A stretch of DNA of 64,000 nucleotides from Nonomuraea helvata (lineage in GTDB: Bacteria; Actinomycetota; Actinomycetes; Streptosporangiales; Streptosporangiaceae): positions 124,001-188,000 of the forward strand of contig NZ_BAAAXV010000009.1 in NCBI RefSeq assembly GCF_039535785.1, in the 5' to 3' direction. Made by a program: the position numbers and the translations under genes. The notes beneath the pieces were generated by a model. That model saw nothing but the letters and a program-made list of their open reading frames with translations. It searched no databases and had not been told where the DNA came from. Position 1 is the first letter of the stretch, and the number at the start of each line of letters is the position of its first letter. Positions 9,402 through 16,460 of this stretch are shown here, piece after piece.

Positions 9402-11641
9402 TCCCTCGGCAGGCCCAGCATGCGCTCGCCAATGATGTTGAGCTGCACCTCCGTGGTGCCGCCGTAGATGGTCATCGCCCTGGTGGCGAGCACCGCCCGG
9501 TTCCAGTAGCCCGCGTCGCCGAGCTTGATGTCGGCGGCCACGACCGCCGACGGGCCGAGCAGCTCGACCGCCGTCTCCGAGACGTGCTGGGCGTGAGAGG
9601 TGGACAGCAGCTTCCGTACGGAGGCGTCCGCGCCCGGCTCGGCCCCGGCCAGCTGCTTGAGCGTGACCCGCAGCGAGAGCGCGTTGATCGAGTGGCCCTC
9701 GCAGACCACCTCGGCCACCTGCTGCTCCTCGGCCGGCGTCAGCTCGCGGCCGAGCCGCCCGATCAGGCCCAGCAGGTCGGGCACGGAGGCGCCGGTGCCG
9801 CCGGAGCCGGACGACAGCGAGACGCGCTCGTTCGAGAGCGTGTTGCGGGCGACCTTCCAGCCGTCGCCGACCTCGCCCACAACCAGGTCGTCGGGGACGA
9901 AGACGCCGTCGAGGAAGACCTCGTTGAACAGGTTCTCGCCGGTCATCTCGGTCAGCGGCCTGACGGTGACGCCCGGGGCCTTCATGTCGACCAGGAAGTA
10001 CGTGATGCCTTCGTGCTTGGAGCCGTCGCTGGAGTTGCGGGCGATGCAGATGCCCCACTCGGCCACGTGGGCGACGGAGGTCCAGATCTTCTGCCCGGTG
10101 AGCGTCCAGCCGCCCTCGACCTTCTCGGCCTTCATCTGCAGCGAGGCCAGGTCGGAGCCGGCGCCCGGCTCGGAGAAGAGCTGGCACCAGATCATCTCGC
10201 CGCTGAGCGTCTTCGGCAGGAAGCGCTCCTGCTGCTCCTGGGTGCCGTACGCGGCGATGGACGGCACCACCCACGCACCGATGATCATCGCGGGCAGCTT
10301 GACCTTGGCGGCCTTGAGCTCCTGGGCGATCAGCACCTGCTCCAGCGGCTTGGCGTCACGGCCCCACGGCCTGGGCAGGTGCGGCATGACGAAGCCGCGC
10401 CCGGCCAGGGCCCGCTTCTGCTCCTTGCCCTCCAACTGGGCGATCTCCGCGATCTCGGCGCGGATCGACTCGCGCAGCTCCTCGGCGTCCTCGGGCAGGT
10501 CGATCACCATCTCGCGCGAGACGCCCTGCAGGGCCAGCTCGGTCACCTTGGCCGCCCACTCGGCCGACGAGCCGAGCAGGGCACGCAGCGTGAGGGCGCG
10601 GCGGTAGTAGAGGTGGACGTCGTGCTCGAAGGTGTAGCCGATGCCGCCGAACGTCTGGATGGCGTCCTTGGCGCACTGGACGGCGGCGTCGGGGGCCATC
10701 ACGCCGGCGATGGCGGCGGCGTAGTCCAACTCCCTGGCTGCGTCGATGGTCGCGCTCCCTCGGCCCTCCGTTGGCATCGGGCTGGACGCCCTCGCTCTCT
10801 CCGGCCCGGCTCGCCGCTCCGCCGCGCGAGTGGCGTCCCAGACGGTGGCCCGAGCCTGCTCGAGGGCGACGAGCATGCGGGAGAGCTTGTGCTTGATGCC
10901 CTGGAACTGGCCGATCGGGCGGCCGAACTGGACGCGTACCTTGGCGTATTCGGCGGCGGCCGTGACGCACCAGGAGGCCAGGCCCGCCGCCTCGGCGCCG
11001 AGCAGGATCGCGGCGATGTTGCGCACGTCGGAGCTCTGGACGCCGCCCAGGATGCCCTCGGCGGGCACGACGACCTCCGACAGCTCCACCTTGGCCACCG
11101 GCCTGGTCAGGTCGAGGGACTTGACCGGGGTGACGGTGGCGGAGGAGGCGTCGACGAGGACCCATTCCTCACCGTCGTCCGTGGCGACCGGCAGCACGAG
11201 CGCGTCGGCCAGCGAGCCGCCGAGCACGTGGTCGGCCGTGCCGGAGACGACCAGGGAGCCGTCCTCCGTGCGGGTGCCGCTCAACGTGCCGGTCAGCGCG
11301 ACGGCGCCGGTCAGGGTGCCGTCGGCGAACGACTCCAGGTGCTCGGGACGCTTCGAGGCGTTGATCACGGCACTGGCCAGCACGGTCGGCACGTAGGGCC
11401 CCGGAGCCATGCGCTCGGCCAGCGCCTCGACGGCCACGGCCGTCTCCAGCAGCCCGTAGCCGGAGCCGCCGTGCTCCTCGGGCACATGCAGGCCGAGCAG
11501 CCCCTGTTCGGCGAGGCCCGGCCAGAACGCGGGGCGCGTGTCCGCCCCGGCACGCAGCAGCTCCGACGGGATGTTCCGCTCGGCCCAGCCGCTCACCGAC
11601 TCGCGGAGCGCCTCGTGCTCCTCGCTCAACCCGATCGCCAT
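9398..11641 (-). CDS. Double-domain acyl-CoA dehydrogenase
   Basis: A 747-residue FAD enzyme made of two tandem acyl-CoA dehydrogenase modules. Module 1 spans about 1-370 (LSEEHEALRESVSGW; TFGGIGYTFEHDVHLYYRRA near its end). Module 2 spans about 380-747 (IIGAWVVPSIAAYGTQEQQERFLPKTLSGEMIWCQLFSEPGAGSDLAS; IYGGTTEVQLNIIGERMLGLP at the C-terminus). Fused actinobacterial FadE proteins of this kind act in beta-oxidation or sterol/side-chain degradation. I start at the second ATG (11641) because GGAGG lies 6 bases before it but directly abuts the first ATG (11647). A codon-odd in-frame insertion lies in module 1 (see the separate entry). An acyl-CoA ligase is encoded nearby. Confidence 0.9.
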   Translation of the reverse strand: MAIGLSEEHEALRESVSGWAERNIPSELLRAGADTRPAFWPGLAEQGLLGLHVPEEHGGSGYGLLETAVAVEALAERMAPGPYVPTVLASAVINASKRPEHLESFADGTLTGAVALTGTLSGTRTEDGSLVVSGTADHVLGGSLADALVLPVATDDGEEWVLVDASSATVTPVKSLDLTRPVAKVELSEVVVPAEGILGGVQSSDVRNIAAILLGAEAAGLASWCVTAAAEYAKVRVQFGRPIGQFQGIKHKLSRMLVALEQARATVWDATRAAERRAGPERARASSPMPTEGRGSATIDAARELDYAAAIAGVMAPDAAVQCAKDAIQTFGGIGYTFEHDVHLYYRRALTLRALLGSSAEWAAKVTELALQGVSREMVIDLPEDAEELRESIRAEIAEIAQLEGKEQKRALAGRGFVMPHLPRPWGRDAKPLEQVLIAQELKAAKVKLPAMIIGAWVVPSIAAYGTQEQQERFLPKTLSGEMIWCQLFSEPGAGSDLASLQMKAEKVEGGWTLTGQKIWTSVAHVAEWGICIARNSSDGSKHEGITYFLVDMKAPGVTVRPLTEMTGENLFNEVFLDGVFVPDDLVVGEVGDGWKVARNTLSNERVSLSSGSGGTGASVPDLLGLIGRLGRELTPAEEQQVAEVVCEGHSINALSLRVTLKQLAGAEPGADASVRKLLSTSHAQHVSETAVELLGPSAVVAADIKLGDAGYWNRAVLATRAMTIYGGTTEVQLNIIGERMLGLPRD
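10745..10822 (-). other. In-frame insertion of about 26 codons inside the acyl-CoA dehydrogenase gene
   Basis: Between an ordinary alpha-helical segment (TVWDATRAAE) and the conserved ARELDYAAAIAG there is a Pro/Ser/Arg-rich stretch (GPERARASSPMPTEGRGSA). It uses codons otherwise scarce in this gene (AGA, AGG, CGA twice, CCA). Family members normally run straight through here. It looks like an inserted short element kept in frame rather than a domain. Confidence 0.5.
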
Positions 11642-11672
11642 GCTCATCCTCCATGCCAGGTCCGGCCATCAC

Positions 11673-11689
11673 CCAGAACCATATTCTAG
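11673..11689 (-). promoter_or_regulatory. Candidate operator upstream of the acyl-CoA dehydrogenase
   Basis: Imperfect dyad CCAGAA-5-TTCTAG, 32 bases upstream of the chosen start. A third CCAGAA half-site lies about 10 bases further upstream on the coding strand. The TAGAAT within it would also serve as a -10 element. TetR-type lipid regulators use dyads of this size, but no specific regulator can be assigned. Confidence 0.3.
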
Positions 11690-11704
11690 AGGATGCTTCT
11701 GGGC

Positions 11705-12649
11705 CTAGAGCGGGCGAATCCGTTCCACGAGGGTGTTGATGTCGCGCCAGTGCTTCTTGTGCGCCTCGGGGATGGAGGCCAGGAGCATCGCGGGCTTGGT
11801 CTTGCCCACCTCGACGACCGTCACCATGGCCTGGGCGACCTGCTCCTTGCCGCTGAGGGTGTAGGTGACCTGGTAGCCGAGCGTCCAGCCCTTGCCGACC
11901 GGGATCTTCTTGGAGGCGGTCCAGGTGAGCGTGGCGCCTTGAGGGTACTGGGTGGTGATCGCCCAGCGGGCGGCCTCGACGGCGAGCGCGCGGTAGTCGG
12001 CGTCCTTCGAGGGCTCCTTCGCGGGCGAGTCACCTGGGAACATGGCCGAGGCGATCACCGTGGGCGGGACGGCCACCTTGCCGATGCGCTGCGCGGCCGA
12101 GAACGGCGGGAACGACTTGGCCTTCCACGGCGCGGCCAGGCTGGGATAGCTGATCCCGGTGTTCTTGTCACTGACGATGCCGATGACCACGGACGCCGTG
12201 CCCGACAGGGTCGGGTACTTCCTGCTCGCCGGCGCCGCCGGCAGCGCGACCCGGCTCGCGGTGCCGCTCGGAGCCGGGGCCGCGGAGCCGGCGGAGGCCG
12301 GTGCGGGGGCGACGGAGGCGCCCCGCTCGGCGGCCTTCTTGTTGGCGGGCACGTCGCCGGAGAAGAGCATGAAGATCAGGAACACGGCCAGGACGGTGCC
12401 GATGATGGCGGCGACAAGGTAGACGACCTTCATCGGGATGTCGCCGATGCCACGCTTCGGCGGCTCCGGGATGGGCGGCAGCGAGGACAGCACACTGTCC
12501 GGAGGCTGCTGCTCCGGGACCTGCTGAGCGGGGAGCCGCTGTGCCGGTGGGCGGGGGATCTGGACCGTCTCCTCGGACGGCAGGACGACCTTACGGAACG
12601 GGGTGGTGGGTGAATCGTGCGAGGGCATCTGGTCGCCGACATCCGCCAT
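11705..12649 (-). CDS. Single-pass membrane protein of unknown function
   Basis: A 314-residue protein with a Pro/Gln-rich cytoplasmic N-terminus of about 75 residues, one membrane span (VVYLVAAIIGTVLAVFLIFMLF) and an extracytoplasmic domain of about 200 residues after an Ala/Pro linker. The outer domain contains a mixed alpha/beta region (YRALAVEAARWAITTQYPQGATLTWT) and a C-terminal ERIRPL. I do not recognise the family. It is 63 bases upstream of the acyl-CoA dehydrogenase on the same strand and divergent from the acyl-CoA ligase across only 47 bases. Confidence 0.75.
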   Translation of the reverse strand: MADVGDQMPSHDSPTTPFRKVVLPSEETVQIPRPPAQRLPAQQVPEQQPPDSVLSSLPPIPEPPKRGIGDIPMKVVYLVAAIIGTVLAVFLIFMLFSGDVPANKKAAERGASVAPAPASAGSAAPAPSGTASRVALPAAPASRKYPTLSGTASVVIGIVSDKNTGISYPSLAAPWKAKSFPPFSAAQRIGKVAVPPTVIASAMFPGDSPAKEPSKDADYRALAVEAARWAITTQYPQGATLTWTASKKIPVGKGWTLGYQVTYTLSGKEQVAQAMVTVVEVGKTKPAMLLASIPEAHKKHWRDINTLVERIRPL

Positions 12650-12696
12650 GACCTCGAGATTACGTCACAAGCGAGCATTCTGTATGGTCTGCGGAT

Positions 12697-14127
12697 ATGA
12701 GGGGTTTCTATGAGATCGCTGTCAACGACCCCCAACGTCCCGCCCTCCTCGGCGACGCGGGCGCCACCTACGGAGAGCTGCTCGCCCGGGTCAACCAGGC
12801 CTCCAACGGCCTGGCCTCCCGCGGGGTCGCGCCCGGCGACCGCGTGGTCACCGTGCTGAAGAACGGGCTCGACGCGCTCACCATGATGCTCGCGACATAC
12901 CAGACCGGCGCGTACCTCGTCCCCGTGAACTGGCACTTCACGGGCGAGGAGATCGACTACATCGTGGCCGACTGCGGGGCGGGGGTGGTGGTCTCGCCGG
13001 AGGGTCTCACGGTCGGCGAGCTCGTCTCGGGGCAGCCCGCCGACCCGCCCGCGGACCGGCGGGCCGGGTCCATGATGCTCTACACCTCGGGTACGACGGG
13101 ACGGCCCAAGGGAGTGCGGCGGCGGCTGCTGGACCTGACGCCGGAGGAGCTGTACCCGATCCTGATGCGGAAGAGCTGGCGGCATTTCGGGCTGCCGTTC
13201 GGCGGGGTGCACCTGGTGTGCTCGCAGCTCTACCACTCGGCGCCGTACGGGCAGGCCATGATGGCGCTGCAGTTCGGGCACGCGATCGTGGCGCCGGAGC
13301 GGTTCGAGGCCGCCGAGGCGCTGCGGCTGATCGAGCGGTATCGGGTGACGAACGCGTTCATGGTGCCCACGATGTTCCACCGGCTGCTGGGGGTGCCGGA
13401 CCGGGAGTCGTACGACCTGTCGTCCCTCACCCACCTCTACCACGGGGCGGCCCCGTGCCCGCCGGCCACCAAGAAGGCCATGATCGACTGGCTCGGGCCC
13501 GTGCTGTGGGAGTACTACGGGTCCACCGAAGCGGCCGTGGCGACCATGGTGTCGTCGGAGGAGTGGCTGGTCAGGCCCGGCACGGTCGGCAGGGCGCTGG
13601 ACGGGATGACGTTCACGATCGTCGGGGAGGACGGCCGGGAGGTGGAGCCCGGATCGCCGGGGCTCGTCTACATCGGCGGGATCAACCGGTTCGAGTACCA
13701 CGGCGACCCGGACAAGACGGCGGCGGCGATGCGCGGGCAGGCGTACACCCCGGGCGACATCGGCTACCTCGACGAGGACGGCTACCTGTTCCTGCTGGAC
13801 CGGCGGACCGACCTGATCATCTCCGGCGGGGTCAACATCTACCCGGCCGAGATCGAGGCCGTGCTGCTCGAGCACCCTTCCGTCGCGGACGTGGCGGTGA
13901 TCGGCGTACCGGACCCGGAGTGGGGCCAGAAGGTCGTCGCGCTCGTGCAGCCGGCGGCCGGGATCACGGGCTCGGACGAGCTCACGCGGGAGCTGCTGCG
14001 GCACTGCGAGCCCCGGCTGGCCAGGCTCAAGCACCCGCGCGTGATCGAGTACCGCGAGTCGTTGCCGCGCACGCCCACAGGCAAGCTGAGCAGGCGTAAC
14101 GTCCGGGAAGCGTATCTTTCTGGCTGA
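12697..14127 (+). CDS. Acyl-CoA synthetase (FadD-like, ANL superfamily)
   Basis: A 476-residue adenylate-forming ligase that activates a carboxylic acid to acyl-CoA with ATP. It carries the P-loop MMLYTSGTTGRPKGV, motif YYGSTE, the core motif GDIGYLDEDGYLFLLDRRTDLIISGG and the C-terminal catalytic lysine region PRTPTGKLSRRN. It is somewhat shorter than typical FadD (500-560) because the N-terminal subdomain is compact. It probably works with the neighbouring acyl-CoA dehydrogenase in fatty or side-chain acid catabolism. The acyl specificity is unknown. Confidence 0.9.
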   Translation: MRGFYEIAVNDPQRPALLGDAGATYGELLARVNQASNGLASRGVAPGDRVVTVLKNGLDALTMMLATYQTGAYLVPVNWHFTGEEIDYIVADCGAGVVVSPEGLTVGELVSGQPADPPADRRAGSMMLYTSGTTGRPKGVRRRLLDLTPEELYPILMRKSWRHFGLPFGGVHLVCSQLYHSAPYGQAMMALQFGHAIVAPERFEAAEALRLIERYRVTNAFMVPTMFHRLLGVPDRESYDLSSLTHLYHGAAPCPPATKKAMIDWLGPVLWEYYGSTEAAVATMVSSEEWLVRPGTVGRALDGMTFTIVGEDGREVEPGSPGLVYIGGINRFEYHGDPDKTAAAMRGQAYTPGDIGYLDEDGYLFLLDRRTDLIISGGVNIYPAEIEAVLLEHPSVADVAVIGVPDPEWGQKVVALVQPAAGITGSDELTRELLRHCEPRLARLKHPRVIEYRESLPRTPTGKLSRRNVREAYLSG

Positions 14128-14144
14128 GGGGGCACACTCCTGCC

Positions 14145-15227
14145 ATGAAGAGGATCGTCGCGGGACTGGCCACCGCTGCCGTGCTGCTCACCGGCTGCGG
14201 ACCCGCTCCCACGTCCAGAGCCACGTTGTCGGGCTCGCCCACTTCATCGCCGGCCGCTTCGTCCCCGTCCCCGGCTTCGCCCTCCCCGATGTCGCTGGAG
14301 TCCCTCGAGGCGGCGTACGAGGACGTCATCGCCAACGTGCTGCCGTCCATCGTGCAGATCAACACCAAGGTCGGGCTCGGGTCCGGCATCGTGTACGACA
14401 CCGCCGGACACATCATCACCAACGCCCACGTGGTCGGACAGTCCACCAAGATGGAGGTCACGATCGCCACCGGCGGCGCCCCGCGCCCGGCCAGGCTGGT
14501 CAAGTCCTTCGAGGCGGGCGACCTCGCGGTGATCAAGGTGGACCACCCCGACGGGTTGCGGCCCGCGAAGTTCGGCGACTCGGCCAAGGTGCGGGTCGGG
14601 CAGATCGTGCTCGCCATGGGCAACCCGCTGGGCCTGTCGGGCAGCGTGACGAACGGGATCGTCTCGGCCATCGGCCGTACCATCTCCGAGCCGCAGGAGG
14701 AGGGCTCGCCGGGCGCCACGATCGCCGGCGCCATCCAGACCTCGGCCGCGATCAACCCGGGCAACAGCGGCGGGGCGCTCGTGGACCTGTCGGGCCGGGT
14801 GATCGGCATTCCCACGCTCGCCGCCACCGACCCCGACCTGGGCGGGGGCACCGCGCCCGGCATCGGCTTCGCGATCCCGAGCAACACCGCCACGGACATC
14901 GCCGCCCAGATCGTCAAGCAGGGCAGGGTCACCAACAGCCACCGGGCCGCACTCGGCATCAGGGGCAGCACGGTGATCGGCTCGGACGGAAGGCCGACCG
15001 GGGTGGGCGTGGTACGCGCCGAGCCGGGCGGTGCCGCCGCCAAGGCCGGGATCCGCGCCGGTGACCTGATCGTCTCGATCAACGGCAAGAAGACGCCGAC
15101 GATGGCGGTCCTGGCGGAGACCATCGCCGCCCTCAAGCCCGGCGACCAGGCCAAGATCGGCGTCCTCCATCCGGACGGGAGCACGAAGACGGTCACCGTG
15201 ACTCTGGGCCAACTACGGAGCGAGTAA
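14145..15227 (+). CDS. HtrA/DegP-like trypsin-family serine protease with PDZ domain, lipoprotein
   Basis: A 360-residue envelope protease. Lipobox LLTGC with the lipidated Cys at 18, a Ser/Pro-rich linker (20-50), a trypsin-like protease domain with H95 (TNAHVV), D126 (GDLAVI) and S208 (PGNSGGAL), then one PDZ domain (about 265-355: GVVRAEPGGAAAKAGIRAGDLIVSINGKK). All triad residues are present. Membrane tethering by lipid rather than a transmembrane helix differs from the usual actinobacterial PepD/HtrA layout. It lies 17 bases after the acyl-CoA ligase and is convergent with the OmpA-domain gene. Probable role: degradation of misfolded exported proteins. Confidence 0.9.
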   Translation: MKRIVAGLATAAVLLTGCGPAPTSRATLSGSPTSSPAASSPSPASPSPMSLESLEAAYEDVIANVLPSIVQINTKVGLGSGIVYDTAGHIITNAHVVGQSTKMEVTIATGGAPRPARLVKSFEAGDLAVIKVDHPDGLRPAKFGDSAKVRVGQIVLAMGNPLGLSGSVTNGIVSAIGRTISEPQEEGSPGATIAGAIQTSAAINPGNSGGALVDLSGRVIGIPTLAATDPDLGGGTAPGIGFAIPSNTATDIAAQIVKQGRVTNSHRAALGIRGSTVIGSDGRPTGVGVVRAEPGGAAAKAGIRAGDLIVSINGKKTPTMAVLAETIAALKPGDQAKIGVLHPDGSTKTVTVTLGQLRSE

Positions 15228-15236
15228 CCCCCGCAG

Positions 15237-15779
15237 TCACTGCTTGGCGGTGAAGACGACCTCCACGCGCCGGTTCTGGGCGCGGTTCTTCTCGTTGGGC
15301 TTCCCGTCCACCATGTTCGGCCGCTTGGGCCGGCTCTCGCCGTACCCCCGCGCCTCGAGGGTCACGCCCGCCCCGGCGAGCAACCCGCGCATGGCCGCCT
15401 CGACGGCCTGAGCCCGGCGCTGCGACAGCGTGACGTTGTACGCCTCGCTCCCCTGGTCGTCCGTATGCCCCTCGATCTTGACCACCCCGCCCGCTCCGTC
15501 GGCCTTCACCTTCCCGGCCACCTGCGAGAGCCGCTGCCTGGCCTTGGCGGTCAGCTGCCACTTGTCCAGCGCGAACAGCACGTCGCTGGTGAGCGCGACC
15601 GTCACCTGGCGTCCCTGCTTGGTCTCGCTCTCGGTCCCGTCCAGCGACTCGACCTCGCCGATGATGTCCTCGACGGGCAGCACCAGGTCCTCCACGGCCC
15701 CGGTGGCATCGGCGGGCGGGCTGGGCGCGGGGGTGGGGGACAGGACGAGGGCCAGGGCGACGCTAAGAGATCGGAACAT
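15237..15779 (-). CDS. OmpA-domain secreted protein
   Basis: A 180-residue exported protein with an N-terminal signal peptide (1-22), a short linker and a C-terminal OmpA/MotB-type peptidoglycan-binding domain (about 75-178: EGHTDDQGSEAYNVTLSQRRAQAV, then NRRVEVVF). The domain binds diaminopimelate-containing peptidoglycan. It starts inside the end of the upstream lipoprotein gene (17-base overlap), so the two are co-translated. In actinobacteria these pairs are common, with function poorly known. Confidence 0.85.
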   Translation of the reverse strand: MFRSLSVALALVLSPTPAPSPPADATGAVEDLVLPVEDIIGEVESLDGTESETKQGRQVTVALTSDVLFALDKWQLTAKARQRLSQVAGKVKADGAGGVVKIEGHTDDQGSEAYNVTLSQRRAQAVEAAMRGLLAGAGVTLEARGYGESRPKRPNMVDGKPNEKNRAQNRRVEVVFTAKQ

Positions 15780-16386
15780 CGGTCAACACGCCGATCATCG
15801 GCAGCTCGATGTTGATCTTCGTGACGTCCGCGGGAGGAGCGGCGAAGATCGCGTACAGCGTGGACGCCTCCCCCTTCTCCAGCCACTGGCCCTGGGTGCC
15901 GGAGCAGACGCACGTGGCGTTCTCGTCCGTGCCGTTGCGGGCCACCCGGTAGCGCTTGGCGTTCACCGGGTCGATCAGCGAGACGCCCGCGACGGAGAAG
16001 TCCAGCGGCGCGGTGCCCATGCCGTTGTGCAGGTTGACCTTGCCGTCGAGCGAGGTGACCGTCCAGTTGAGTGTGAGGGTCCTGCCCTGGCGCTTGAGCG
16101 CGGTGATGTCGGCCCGGGCCTTGCCGTGCGCGCCACCCGCGTACACGTCGGCCTCGCGGGAGGCGATCACCTTGGTGTCCTGCGGGGGCGCGCTCTGCTG
16201 CGCCTGCGCGGGGGCCGTGTCCGGCTGCTTCTCTGCGGGGGTCGCGTCCGGCTGCTTCTCGGTGGGGGTATCGGCGACGGCATGCGACGGCTGCCGCTCC
16301 TCGCCGCCGCCGCCCTGCCTGCCGGGGAGCACGCCGCAGCCCGCCAGCGTGACGGCCGCGACAGCCAGCGCGATCGTCTTTCGCAT
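15763..16386 (-). CDS. Secreted lipoprotein of unknown function
   Basis: A 207-residue lipoprotein: signal with lipobox LAGC, then a low-complexity linker with a repeat of EKQPD units (about 40-70), then a beta-rich domain (about 75-205: TLTLNWTVTSLDGKVNLHNGMG; CVCSGTQGQWLEKGEASTLYAIFAAPP). The ATG at 16386 (MRKTIAL) is chosen because it begins the signal peptide; an earlier in-frame ATG would add 13 charged residues. It is coupled to the OmpA-domain gene downstream. The two probably form one envelope-associated unit. Confidence 0.8.
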   Translation of the reverse strand: MRKTIALAVAAVTLAGCGVLPGRQGGGGEERQPSHAVADTPTEKQPDATPAEKQPDTAPAQAQQSAPPQDTKVIASREADVYAGGAHGKARADITALKRQGRTLTLNWTVTSLDGKVNLHNGMGTAPLDFSVAGVSLIDPVNAKRYRVARNGTDENATCVCSGTQGQWLEKGEASTLYAIFAAPPADVTKINIELPMIGVLTDVPIS

Positions 16387-16460
16387 TCTGTGATCACCTT
16401 CGTCGTCCGGGGGTATGGCCCTCACCGTAGGGAAGCGACGTTCAGGATCCGCATAGTCGC

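Noticed and set aside
11705..11720. The third CCAGAA half-site as a separate operator
   Set aside because: It lies too close to the stop of the neighbouring gene and lacks a matching partner; it is only mentioned with the main dyad.
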